A stretch of DNA of 10,237 nucleotides from Bacteroidales bacterium (GTDB taxonomy: Bacteria > Bacteroidota > Bacteroidia > Bacteroidales > Marinilabiliaceae), in NCBI GenBank assembly GCA_004552385.1, contig SFOL01000066.1, positions 1 to 10,237 of the forward strand. The letters run 5' to 3'. Under the pieces are notes generated by a model that ran no database searches, was not told the DNA's origin, and worked only from the letters and a program-made list of their open reading frames with translations. Positions 1 through 6,782 of the stretch are shown here, piece after piece; positions within the stretch are counted from its first letter, which is position 1; every line of letters begins with the position of its first letter. A program made the position numbers and the translations under genes.

Positions 1-58
1 CATATTTGCTTGTCGTGGGGTACTTGCCGCCACCGAACAAAAAACTGAAAATTCCCAT
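1..58 (-). CDS. N-terminal fragment of an unidentified protein
   Basis: An ATG at 58-56 on the minus strand opens a frame with no stop to the window edge. It gives 19 codons starting MGIFSFLFGGGKYPTTSK. The short hydrophobic start followed by a Gly-rich and basic stretch does not identify a family. A near-consensus Bacteroidetes promoter lies about 40 bases upstream (105-137), which supports a real start here. The remainder of the gene lies outside the window, so its length and function cannot be judged. Confidence 0.5.
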   Translation of the reverse strand, partial: MGIFSFLFGGGKYPTTSKY

Positions 59-104
59 TGTAAAATAATTGGCTTGATTCTGATATCAATCGTGCGAAGT
101 TAAT

Positions 105-137
105 CAATAATAGCGTATAAATGTATTTTAACACAAT
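105..137 (-). promoter_or_regulatory. Probable promoter of the left-edge minus-strand gene
   Basis: Read on the minus strand, 112-105 is TATTATTG, one mismatch from the Bacteroidetes -7 consensus TAnnTTTG. A -33-like ATTGTG lies at 137-132, separated by 19 bases. Transcription would begin near 98, giving a leader of about 40 bases before the ATG at 58. The site is called by motif and spacing only. Confidence 0.4.
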
Positions 138-241
138 CATTTTTTCCTCAGACTCGTCAAAAAAAGATGGCTGATTTCGAAACCATGACGCTGCGTGCAC
201 CCCCGCTCAATCAGACCTAACCAAACGTGCGGCCCGACGAT

Positions 242-272
242 GTTGCAACTAAACGGCTACTTCTTATCTTTG
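242..272 (+). promoter_or_regulatory. Promoter of the EamA transporter gene
   Basis: TATCTTTG at 265-272 matches the Bacteroidetes -7 element TAnnTTTG exactly. GTTG at 242-245 serves as the -33 element, with a 19-base spacer. Predicted transcription start is near 278, leaving a leader of about 40 bases before the ATG at 320. The same TATCTTTG octamer occurs before the Ppx/GppA gene on the other strand. No further gene is supported in the 261-base spacer 59-319. Confidence 0.6.
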
Positions 273-319
273 CAAACCGCTCGGCGGCAGGCTGAGCAAG
301 ACAGCAACGACAGAAGACG

Positions 320-1231
320 ATGAACAACAAAGAGATGGTGGCTCACGCTCTGGGCATAATAACTGTGGCCATTTGGGGCGTGACATTCGTGAACACCAGA
401 TACGCGGTCAGCTCGGGGCTCCACCCGTGTGAACTTTTCCTGCTCAGATTCTCAATAGCCTACATATGCATCTGGGTTTTCGACTTGGCTCACAGTCGCG
501 GCAGGGTGAGCCTGATGTCGAAATCGGCGAAAGACGAATTGATTTTCGTCTTGCTGGGCATTAGCGGCGGGTCTCTCTATTTCTGCACAGAGAATGTGGC
601 AGTGAGCCTCACGCACGTGAACAACGTCGCGTTCATTGTTTGCACCGCCCCTCTCATAACCATAATATTGGGCCGCCTGTTCACCAAGTCTGTAGTTTTG
701 TCGGGCCGTCTGATAGCCGGCTCGGCGTTAGCCCTTGTGGGTGTGGGCGCCGTCATATTCAACGGCCAGTTCATTTTGCACCTGAGCCCAGCAGGAGATC
801 TGATCGCCCTGGCCGCCGCCGTGTGCTGGGCAGTGTACAGTCTGCTGATAAAGCGCGTGTCTGACGGGCGGTATGGCGCGGTGTTCGTGACCCGCAAAGT
901 ATTCGCCTACGGCATATTGACCGTCCTGCCGATGTTCTATTTCGAGCCTTGGCACATCGACATGGGCATGCTGCGCTCCCCGTCTGTCTGGGGCAACCTG
1001 CTGTTCCTGGGCTTCGTGGCCTCGTTTGTCTGCTTTGTGACCTGGAGCTGGGTGATAAAGAGGATCGGCGCCCTCAAGGCCACCAACTACGTATATCTGA
1101 ACCCGGTGACGACCGTCTTGGCAAGCGCCGTTGCCCTCGATGAGCCCATGACGGCTCTCGCATTCGCAGGCTCCGCGCTAATCTTGCTCGGGGTGTTCCT
1201 CGCGAACACGGCCAAGACGGGGAAACAGTAA
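320..1231 (+). CDS. EamA/DMT-family membrane transporter
   Basis: This is an inner-membrane permease of the drug/metabolite transporter superfamily; its substrate cannot be read from sequence. The 303 residues fit the usual length of about 300. Two EamA repeats are visible, roughly residues 9-147 and 159-297. About ten hydrophobic helices can be placed, near 9-26, 38-55, 74-90, 102-119, 128-147, 159-177, 189-206, 224-241, 254-272 and 279-296. Family signatures are AIWGVTFV near the first helix and YLNPVTTVLASAVALDEPMT at 259-278, which corresponds to the conserved Pro and the L-x-E-P-x-T motif of the last helix pair. The ATG at 320 is the most upstream start in frame and follows a good promoter. 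The gene is monocistronic, closed by a hairpin terminator and convergent with nadD. Assignment to the family is firm; any claim of amino-acid or metabolite efflux would be inference. Confidence 0.93.
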   Translation: MNNKEMVAHALGIITVAIWGVTFVNTRYAVSSGLHPCELFLLRFSIAYICIWVFDLAHSRGRVSLMSKSAKDELIFVLLGISGGSLYFCTENVAVSLTHVNNVAFIVCTAPLITIILGRLFTKSVVLSGRLIAGSALALVGVGAVIFNGQFILHLSPAGDLIALAAAVCWAVYSLLIKRVSDGRYGAVFVTRKVFAYGILTVLPMFYFEPWHIDMGMLRSPSVWGNLLFLGFVASFVCFVTWSWVIKRIGALKATNYVYLNPVTTVLASAVALDEPMTALAFAGSALILLGVFLANTAKTGKQ

Positions 1232-1251
1232 TAACTTTTGCTCCACAAGCG

Positions 1252-1296
1252 AAGCCGCCCTCAGCAAAACGGCCTTTGCAGAGGGCGGCCTTTATT
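1252..1296 (+). terminator. Rho-independent terminator of the EamA gene
   Basis: A 9-bp stem pairs 1254-1262 (GCCGCCCTC) with 1281-1289 (GAGGGCGGC). It continues, after an A-A mismatch, into a 5-bp inner stem, GCAAA 1264-1268 with TTTGC 1275-1279. CTTTATT follows directly. It lies 22 bases after the transporter stop. On the minus strand the hairpin is followed only by TTCGCTTG, so termination of the nadD transcript here would be weaker. Confidence 0.8.
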
Positions 1297-1313
1297 ATGC
1301 GCTTATGGCGTCA

Positions 1314-1331
1314 CGCCTGCGCGGACAGGCG
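1314..1331 (-). terminator. Small hairpin just after the nadD stop codon
   Basis: CGCCTG at 1314-1319 pairs with CAGGCG at 1326-1331 around a 6-base loop. On the minus strand it forms immediately after the nadD TAG at 1335-1333. No U-run follows on that strand, so it may act as a 3'-end stabiliser or weak terminator together with the larger hairpin at 1254-1289. The functional label is tentative. Confidence 0.3.
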
Positions 1332-1332
1332 C

Positions 1333-1914
1333 CTATCGGCGAGCGTATGTCTCAAGAGCCAGAGGCAGCGCCTGGTCGGGGACAAAGTGTCGCACACTGA
1401 CCCCGTCGGCAATCCACCGCCTGATTTGCGTTGACGACAGCTCGACCATAGGGGCGTTGAGGATTGAGACGCTCCCCCCGAGAGCCTCGACCGGCGAAGA
1501 GTCGATGGCCTCGCCAGGGCGCGGATAGACGATGAAACGCCGACCGCGTATAAGCCTGTCGGCCTCGCGCCACCTCGGCAACCCCGCCAGGTTGTCCCCT
1601 CCCATGACGATAATGAAATCGCGCCCCGGGTTCTCGGCCTCGAGGGCGTCAATCGTGTTGATGGTGTATGAGGGCTGCGGCAATCGCAACTCTACATCGG
1701 AGACACGGATCCGGTCATCAGCCCCGGTGGCCAGCTCCGCCATGCGGAGGCGGACATCGGCAGGGGCGAGCCCGGATTGACTCTTAAACGGGTTTTGCGG
1801 GCTTACGACAAGCCAAAGGTCATCGACACCGCCGAAGTTCAGGACGTATTGGGCCAGCATGAGGTGCCCGACGTGAACGGGGTTGAAAGAGCCGAGGAAA
1901 AGAGCCGTCCGCAT
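1333..1914 (-). CDS. nadD: Nicotinate-nucleotide adenylyltransferase
   Basis: NadD transfers AMP from ATP to nicotinate mononucleotide, giving deamido-NAD in cytosolic NAD synthesis. The 193-residue protein has the nucleotidyltransferase signature GSFNPVHVGH at residues 8-17, with the catalytic HxGH. It also has MGGDN at 104-108, PSYTINT at 81-87 and the C-terminal ATP-binding SSTQIRRW at 160-167, all in the order expected of NadD. Length is normal for the family (about 190-215). The ATG at 1914 sits 5 residues before the first beta strand ends and leaves a 7-base gap to the gmk stop, which indicates co-transcription and perhaps translational coupling. It is the last gene of the minus-strand cluster. 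PanC or CoaD are excluded by the MGGDN and SSTQIR context and by the gene order, which commonly pairs gmk with nadD in Bacteroidetes. Confidence 0.95.
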   Translation of the reverse strand: MRTALFLGSFNPVHVGHLMLAQYVLNFGGVDDLWLVVSPQNPFKSQSGLAPADVRLRMAELATGADDRIRVSDVELRLPQPSYTINTIDALEAENPGRDFIIVMGGDNLAGLPRWREADRLIRGRRFIVYPRPGEAIDSSPVEALGGSVSILNAPMVELSSTQIRRWIADGVSVRHFVPDQALPLALETYARR

Positions 1915-1921
1915 GATATGG

Positions 1922-2485
1922 CTATTTTCCGATGAACTGCCTCACCTTGCGTTCGGCCTCGGCCTCGGCCGTCGCCAGATCGTCGTTAATGACGACCGCA
2001 TCGAACAGAGGGGCGAAGGTGAGCTCCTCACCCGCCTTTGCGAGCCTCTGCTCAATCTTTTCGGGGCTGTCAGTGCCTCGCCCGACGAGCCTGCGGCGGA
2101 GCTCTTCGACCGATGGCGGCTGGATGAAGACGGTAAGCGCCTTGTCTCCAAAAATACGTTTCAGGTTGAGTCCGCCCTTTACGTCGACGTCGAACACGAT
2201 GGTGTTACCCTTGGCCCAGATGCGGTCCACCTCGCTACGCAAAGTGCCATAATAGCAGCCTTTGTAGACCTCCTCGTGCTCAACGAAGTCGCCGGCCTCG
2301 ATTCGCCTCTCGAACTCCTGCGCTGAGAGGAAGTAATACTCCACGCCGTCGCGTTCCTGTCCGCGAGGCGCGCGGCTGGTGGCCGAGATGGAGAACTCGA
2401 GGCCGAGGCCAAGGGAGAGCAGGTGATTGACAATTGTGCTCTTGCCGCTCCCGGATGGAGCCGAGAAGATGATTATTTTACCCAC
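1922..2485 (-). CDS. gmk: Guanylate kinase
   Basis: Gmk phosphorylates GMP (and dGMP) to GDP with ATP in the cytosol. The 187-residue length is typical of a bacterial enzyme. The Walker A loop is APSGSGKST at 9-17. The GMP-binding region shows SATSRAPRGQERDG at 34-47 and YYF at 50-52, followed by FVEHEEVYKGCYYGT at 67-81 and FDVDVKGGLNLK at 98-109. The start is GTG at 2485-2483: no in-frame ATG lies nearby upstream and the protein begins four residues before the first beta strand, as usual. The order yicC-gmk-nadD is common in Bacteroidetes. A 112-base gap with a long inverted repeat separates it from yicC, so its expression may be set apart from that of the upstream genes. Confidence 0.96.
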   Translation of the reverse strand: MGKIIIFSAPSGSGKSTIVNHLLSLGLGLEFSISATSRAPRGQERDGVEYYFLSAQEFERRIEAGDFVEHEEVYKGCYYGTLRSEVDRIWAKGNTIVFDVDVKGGLNLKRIFGDKALTVFIQPPSVEELRRRLVGRGTDSPEKIEQRLAKAGEELTFAPLFDAVVINDDLATAEAEAERKVRQFIGK

Positions 2486-2537
2486 AGGAAAGAAATTAGT
2501 TTTGATGATCGAAACATGAGGCGAGCGGCGATGCAGA

Positions 2538-2576
2538 GGCCGAGTGGCGCGGGATGACTTCTCGCGTCACTCGGCC
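2538..2576 (-). repeat. Inverted repeat between yicC and gmk
   Basis: Positions 2538-2551 are complementary to 2563-2576. Nine terminal pairs are perfect (GGCCGAGTG with CACTCGGCC), then comes one G/T position (2547/2567), then four more pairs (CGCG with CGCG), around an 11-base loop. In the minus-strand transcript the single imperfect position becomes C-A. No T-run follows on either strand, so it is not a classical intrinsic terminator. It starts 21 bases after the yicC stop and ends 52 bases before the gmk GTG. It could be an attenuator, an RNA processing or stability element, or a protein site. Confidence 0.6.
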
Positions 2577-2597
2577 GGTCCTTGTGCGTCAGTCGCT

Positions 2598-3473
2598 TTA
2601 CAGAACGTTGAGCACCTGCTCTTTAATCTTCTCGAGCTCGTCTTTCATCCGTACGACGAGCCTCTGCATCTCGGCCTGGTTGGCCTTGGAGCCCAGAGTG
2701 TTAATCTCACGGCCCATCTCTTGGGCTATGAAGCCGAGCTTTTTGCCGGCGTCGGCGTCGTTGGCCAAGGTCTCGCGGAAGTACTTGATGTGGTTGGCCA
2801 GACGGACTTTCTCCTCATTGATGTCGAGCTTCTCGATGTAGTATATGAGCTCTTGCTCCAGACGGTTGTTGTCCACCTTGTCTTTCGCGATGATCTCGTC
2901 GAGATTGCTCTGGATTCGAGCCCTGATTTTCTCGATCCTCTCCTTTTCGTATTGAGGCACCTCGAAAGAGTATTTCTCAATGAGGTCGACATGGCTGAGA
3001 AGGTCGGCTGCGAGGGCCTTACCCTCCTGCTCGCGGAAGCTGATGAAGTTGTCGACGGCCTCGCGGACGCAGTCCATGACCTGCTCCCACTCGTTCTCGT
3101 CAAGCTCCGGCTGCTCCACCTTGACGACGTCGGGCAGAGACATTATGATGCGCATGAAGTCCGTGTCGCCCGGCATGGCGTTCTGCTCCTTGATGGCGGA
3201 GAGCTGCTGATAATATTGCCTCACGGCATCGGGATCGATGCGAGCGACCCTCTCGGCCTGCTGCGTCTCGCAGAACATGGCGAAGTCGACCTTGCCGCGG
3301 CCAATCCTGCCTGCGAGGAATGAGCGTATGTCGAGCTCTTTCTCACGGTAGAAGCCCGGGACCCTCATAGCGAGGTCGAGCTGCTTGCTGTTGAGCGACT
3401 TGATCTCGACGGTAACCTTCTTGTTCGGCAATTCTTTGACGGCCTTGCCGTAGCCGGTCATTGATAATATCAT
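2598..3473 (-). CDS. yicC: YicC-family endoribonuclease
   Basis: YicC-family proteins are reported as endoribonucleases or RNA-decay factors; the RNA targets here are unknown. The 291 residues match the family length of about 290. The start MILSMTGYGK is the family's diagnostic N-terminus (E. coli begins M-I-x-S-M-T), so the ATG at 3473 is chosen over a longer frame from 3536 that would run into the upstream gene. The N-terminal YicC domain includes EIKSLNSKQLD at 23-33. The C-terminal DUF1732 domain, about 207-291, shows EKLDINEEKVRLANHIKYF at 214-232, then GKKLGFIAQEMGREINTLGSKA at 243-264 in two conserved blocks, and a Lys/Glu-rich final helix. It begins 16 bases after the Ppx/GppA stop, indicating a shared transcript. 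Family assignment is firm; RNase activity rests on characterised relatives. Confidence 0.95.
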   Translation of the reverse strand: MILSMTGYGKAVKELPNKKVTVEIKSLNSKQLDLAMRVPGFYREKELDIRSFLAGRIGRGKVDFAMFCETQQAERVARIDPDAVRQYYQQLSAIKEQNAMPGDTDFMRIIMSLPDVVKVEQPELDENEWEQVMDCVREAVDNFISFREQEGKALAADLLSHVDLIEKYSFEVPQYEKERIEKIRARIQSNLDEIIAKDKVDNNRLEQELIYYIEKLDINEEKVRLANHIKYFRETLANDADAGKKLGFIAQEMGREINTLGSKANQAEMQRLVVRMKDELEKIKEQVLNVL

Positions 3474-3489
3474 TAAATGAAATCTTTTA

Positions 3490-4413
3490 TCATTCAGAAG
3501 CCAGGGTCTTACGCTTTCGCCTCCAGAGGTCGGCAATGATGCCGTCGGCGAGCCCGTCTGACGGGATTTCGATACTCCTGACGCCGAGAGCGTCGGCTAT
3601 CGTAAGGAAGATGTCGGCCGCGGGCACTATGACGTCGGCCCTGTCGGCCTTCAGCTTGTAGCAGACCATCCTCTGCTCCACCGAGAGCGGGCGCAGCTCG
3701 TCATAGAGGCCGCGCAGCGTTGCCACGCTCATGCTGCTGTCCGCCATGTCCCTCTCTTGCGCCATGCTGAACAGCTTGTTGATGTTGCCACCCGCGCCCA
3801 CCATGACGGCATCGTCGAAGTAGTGCCGCCCTAACGGATATGCGCCCTCAATGGAGAGCAGGGCTTCCTTGATGCCTGATCGCCATTCCTCCCCGACGGC
3901 GTTGTTGATGATTCTGACGGTCCCGACGGGGAACGACTTCCTTATGAAAGTCTCGTCGCCACACATCACGGAGACCTCCGTGCTGCCACCACCCACATCG
4001 ACGTAGACAAGCTTGCGGCGGTCGGAAGGCGACCGGAGGTTGCACACGATGGCGGCCTCGTCCTGTCCGGTTATGACTTCCACGTCGAACCCCGTGGCCG
4101 CTCGTATGCTCTCCACCACCTGTGAGGAGTTTGCGGCCTCGCGTATGGCGCTCGTGGCGCAGAATCGGCAGTTGGACGCGGGAACTTCATAAATCCCCAG
4201 CACGAGCTGATACGCCCTCATCAGTTCGACGAGGTGCTTGAGCTTGAGGTCGGTCACGAATCCGCACGTGAAAACATCCTGCCCCAAGCGGAGCGGGACG
4301 CGCAGAAGCACAACCTTGCCGAATCGCCCCGTCTCCGGGTCTTCAAGCCGCTTAATGAGCAGCCTGACGGCGTTCGAGCCGATATCGACGGCCGCGAAGT
4401 GAGGGTGTTCCAT
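3490..4413 (-). CDS. Ppx/GppA-family exopolyphosphatase or pppGpp phosphatase
   Basis: This is an ASKHA-fold phosphatase acting in the cytosol on polyphosphate, pppGpp or both. The 307 residues fit the short two-domain form without the C-terminal HD-like extension of E. coli Ppx. Motifs in order: AVDIGSNAVRLLI at 8-20 (phosphate 1 loop), ATSAIREAANS at 86-96, GQDEAA at 116-121 with likely catalytic Glu119, VDVGGGSTEVS at 138-148 (phosphate 2 loop), GAGGNINKL at 206-214 and SDGLADGII at 285-293. The start at 4413 gives the usual short lead of seven residues before the first motif; the frame is open to 4497, but the predicted transcription start lies close to that point. It heads the cluster with yicC, gmk and nadD and is divergent from mnmA. 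Sequence alone does not separate Ppx from GppA activity, so no symbol is given. Confidence 0.92.
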   Translation of the reverse strand: MEHPHFAAVDIGSNAVRLLIKRLEDPETGRFGKVVLLRVPLRLGQDVFTCGFVTDLKLKHLVELMRAYQLVLGIYEVPASNCRFCATSAIREAANSSQVVESIRAATGFDVEVITGQDEAAIVCNLRSPSDRRKLVYVDVGGGSTEVSVMCGDETFIRKSFPVGTVRIINNAVGEEWRSGIKEALLSIEGAYPLGRHYFDDAVMVGAGGNINKLFSMAQERDMADSSMSVATLRGLYDELRPLSVEQRMVCYKLKADRADVIVPAADIFLTIADALGVRSIEIPSDGLADGIIADLWRRKRKTLASE

Positions 4414-4428
4414 AGGCGTTGGAATGCG

Positions 4429-4440
4429 GGCGCCGGCGCC
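4429..4440. repeat. 12-bp perfect palindrome in the Ppx/GppA leader
   Basis: GGCGCCGGCGCC at 4429-4440 is self-complementary over all 12 bases. It lies 15 bases upstream of the Ppx/GppA start, inside the predicted 5' leader. It may be a protein-binding site or part of a leader hairpin, or it may be chance in GC-rich sequence. Confidence 0.4.
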
Positions 4441-4499
4441 ACCAGGGAAGCACGCGTAAGATGCCGCCCGTCGAAGGTGCCAGCCGCCTGTACACATCT

Positions 4500-4507
4500 C
4501 AAAGATA
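4500..4507 (-). promoter_or_regulatory. -7 promoter element of the Ppx/GppA-yicC-gmk-nadD cluster
   Basis: On the minus strand 4507-4500 reads TATCTTTG, an exact match to TAnnTTTG and identical to the element before the EamA gene. A clear TTG at the -33 distance is missing, so strength is uncertain. Transcription would start near 4493, leaving a leader of about 80 bases. That places the longer frame start at 4497 outside or at the edge of the transcript and supports translation from 4413. Confidence 0.45.
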
Positions 4508-4533
4508 TGAATTATTTTGCTAATTTCGCTTTT

Positions 4534-5751
4534 ATGTCAGCAATAACGAAGACACGTGTAGTGGTGGGCCTCTCAGGGGGCGTGGACTCGAGCGTCGCGG
4601 CGTACGTTTTGCGCGAGCAGGGGTATGACGTTGTGGGGCTCTTTATGAGGAACTGGACAGACACGACGGGCGTGCTGAAAGGCGACTGCCCATGGCTTGA
4701 CGACAAGTTTGACGCCGAAGCCGTGGCGCGCAAGCTGGGCATACCGTTCCACTTTGTGGACTTGTCGGAAGACTACCGCCGCAGGGTGGTTGACTATATG
4801 TTCGCAGAATACGCGGCGGGCCGGACTCCGAACCCGGACGTCTTGTGCAACAGAGAGATAAAATTCGACAGCTTCCTCAAGGCCGCGAGAGACCTTGGCG
4901 CTGATTTCGTGGCCACAGGCCACTATTGCCGCAAGACAGAGCGCGTGGCGCCAGACGGGCGGACGTCGTACAGCCTCTTGGCGGGCTCAGACCCGAACAA
5001 GGATCAGAGCTACTTCCTTTGCCAGCTGAGCCAGGAGCAACTGGCGGCTGCCATGTTCCCCATAGGCGACATGCTGAAGCCGGAGGTCAGGCGCGTAGCC
5101 ACCGAGCTTAACCTGGTGACGGCGCATAAGAAAGACTCGCAAGGCATATGCTTCGTGGGCAAAGTGGACCTGCCTGTCTTCCTCCAGCAGAAACTTAAGG
5201 CCGAGGAGGGGAAAGTATTCCTGATGGATCCCGAGGCCCCGATCTTCAGGCGGGACTGGTCGGCCGCATACGCTGACTCGCCAGACCCGGCGGCACTTGA
5301 AGAGCTGGCGACCCCCTACCCCCTGCACCCGAAATACGGGCGGAAAGTCGGAACACACCAGGGGGCGCAATTCTACACCATAGGGCAACGTAAAGGCCTC
5401 TTCATAGGAGGGTTCCCCGAGCCTCTATTCGTCATCGGCAACAACATAGAGCACAACCAAGTGTTCGTGGGCATGGGAGAGGGCCACCCGGGGCTCTACA
5501 GGCGCGTATTGAAAATCAAGACGCCAGACGTGCACTGGCTGCGAGACGAGCTTCAAATGGCGGACGGCGAGACGAGGGCATACAAATGTCGAATAAGGTA
5601 TCGGCAGCCGCTCCAAGATGTCAGAGCCTTGGCCACGCCGGACGGCATGTTCATAGTATTCGCCGAGCCGCAACGCGGAATAACGCCTGGACAATTCGCC
5701 GCACTGTATGACGGTGACGAGGTGGTATGCTCGGGCGTAATCGCCATGTAA
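4534..5751 (+). CDS. mnmA: tRNA-specific 2-thiouridylase MnmA
   Basis: MnmA adenylates U34 of tRNAs for Lys, Glu and Gln and replaces O2 with sulfur relayed from a persulfide donor. The PP-loop SGGVDSS is at 14-20, followed by the tRNA-binding N-terminal domain. Catalytic Cys105 (PNPDVLCNREIKF) and Cys206 (GICFVG) are both present, as are ATGHY at 127-131, KDQSYFL at 156-162 and YTIGQRKGL at 281-289. The 405 residues exceed the usual 360-370 because of about 40 extra residues at 227-270. The start at 4534 gives seven residues before the PP-loop strand. The ATG at 4507 (nine more residues, AT-rich and partly overlapping the opposing promoter) is possible; the frame open back to 4234 is antisense to the phosphatase gene. 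It leads a plus-strand run with the metallophosphoesterase, 23 bases downstream. Confidence 0.95.
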   Translation: MSAITKTRVVVGLSGGVDSSVAAYVLREQGYDVVGLFMRNWTDTTGVLKGDCPWLDDKFDAEAVARKLGIPFHFVDLSEDYRRRVVDYMFAEYAAGRTPNPDVLCNREIKFDSFLKAARDLGADFVATGHYCRKTERVAPDGRTSYSLLAGSDPNKDQSYFLCQLSQEQLAAAMFPIGDMLKPEVRRVATELNLVTAHKKDSQGICFVGKVDLPVFLQQKLKAEEGKVFLMDPEAPIFRRDWSAAYADSPDPAALEELATPYPLHPKYGRKVGTHQGAQFYTIGQRKGLFIGGFPEPLFVIGNNIEHNQVFVGMGEGHPGLYRRVLKIKTPDVHWLRDELQMADGETRAYKCRIRYRQPLQDVRALATPDGMFIVFAEPQRGITPGQFAALYDGDEVVCSGVIAM

Positions 5752-5774
5752 GTAACACATGAATGACAATGCAT

Positions 5775-6782
5775 ATGAAAAAGTGGTCGCTCGCGGCAAC
5801 AGGTGCGGCCCTTATGATAGCCACTGCATCGGCCGGGCAGGACTTTGCCGGACTTGGCACACAGATAGAACGCGGCAGGCTCAGGACGGAATGCAGCCAC
5901 CCCGGCATCAAGCGAGTACGCACGTATGACGTGACGAGCCCGGACATCCCCTACTCGTTCAACAACTACCGCATAGCCTTCGTTGCCGACACGCACTACC
6001 CGAGCCTCTTCACGGACGAGACCCTGGTGAGCCTCGGCAACATACTACGCGAACTGAACGCCGACCTGCTGCTGCTCGGAGGCGACTATCAGGAGGACTG
6101 CGAACACGTGGAGCCGCTCTTCAAGACAATGATGGAGAGCAACCCGCGAGACGGGGCCATGGCCGTGCTGGGCAACAACGACTTGGAGCGATGCACGGAC
6201 TTGATAAAGAGCCTGATGAAGGACTATGGGATAACACTGGTTGAGGACACGTGCGTAACCATAACCGTCGGTAACGAGCACATAAGGGTGGCTGGCGTGC
6301 ACAACACGTACACCCCACGCGAGACTGCCGTGAGCCCGACCTTGAAAGAGCGCGATGGCGACTTCGTCATTTTAATGACCCACACACCGGACTATGCCGA
6401 AGACCAGGACATTAGCCATGCCGACCTGACTCTGGCCGGCCACACGCACGGAGGCCAGGTGACCATGATGGGAGCCTGGGCGCCAATAACCGCCTCGCAC
6501 TACGGGCAACGATTTCTGAAAGGACTGAACTGGAACTCAGCAGGTCAGCCAGTGATAACGACGACGGGCATAGGCACCTCCCGCAGAGACATCCGCCTGT
6601 TCGCTCCGAGCGAAGTCATCTTGCTGACTCTACACACCCTGCGCAAGACGCCGCCGAGCACTCCTTTGGCCGCAGACAAAAGCTTCAGGGACATCCCGAG
6701 AGCCAGAATGCACCTGAGCGAAATAAGAGAAGAAGCTAAGAAGGAGGGGCAGGAAGACATCCCCATCCCGAAAAAAATGTAG
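5775..6782 (+). CDS. Secreted YkuE-like metallophosphoesterase
   Basis: This is a calcineurin-like dinuclear metal phosphoesterase, probably exported. From the ATG at 5775 the N-terminus is a Sec signal: MKKW, a hydrophobic stretch, then ATASA before Gly-Gln. In-frame ATGs at 5763 and 5769 would only add MTMH. Metal motifs in order (numbered from 5763): D76-x-H78 in FVADTHYP, GGD at 106-108, GNND at 137-140, H207 in MTHTPD and GHTHGG at 226-231. The set and the GHTHGGQ form resemble YkuE and UDP-diacylglucosamine-hydrolase-like phosphoesterases. The His usually found in GNH(D/E) is Asn here; other phosphodiesterases vary at this position. The last 35 residues are highly charged and look like an accessory tail. 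It is probably co-transcribed with mnmA. The substrate is unknown; a cell-envelope phosphodiester or lipid phosphate is inference. Confidence 0.85.
   Translation: MKKWSLAATGAALMIATASAGQDFAGLGTQIERGRLRTECSHPGIKRVRTYDVTSPDIPYSFNNYRIAFVADTHYPSLFTDETLVSLGNILRELNADLLLLGGDYQEDCEHVEPLFKTMMESNPRDGAMAVLGNNDLERCTDLIKSLMKDYGITLVEDTCVTITVGNEHIRVAGVHNTYTPRETAVSPTLKERDGDFVILMTHTPDYAEDQDISHADLTLAGHTHGGQVTMMGAWAPITASHYGQRFLKGLNWNSAGQPVITTTGIGTSRRDIRLFAPSEVILLTLHTLRKTPPSTPLAADKSFRDIPRARMHLSEIREEAKKEGQEDIPIPKKM

Noticed and set aside
167..220. 17-codon plus-strand frame (MADFETMTLRAPPLNQT) in the left spacer
   Set aside because: It is too short, unlike any peptide I know, and lies upstream of the predicted transcription start of the EamA gene.
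1883..2326. 147-codon plus-strand open frame opposite gmk
   Set aside because: It overlaps the conserved Gmk catalytic region on the opposite strand, has no recognisable domain and no promoter.
2544..3323. 259-codon plus-strand open frame opposite yicC
   Set aside because: It is an exact antisense shadow of a clear YicC gene. Its Leu/Val/Asp-rich translation reflects complementary GAG, AAG and CTC codons and shows no domain.
4234..4506. N-terminal extension of MnmA by about 91 residues
   Set aside because: The added part is antisense to the 5' portion of the Ppx/GppA gene and has no MnmA similarity; the PP-loop domain begins just after 4534.
5553..5996. Minus-strand frames across the mnmA/metallophosphoesterase junction
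   Set aside because: They are antisense to two well-supported genes and lack any family signature.
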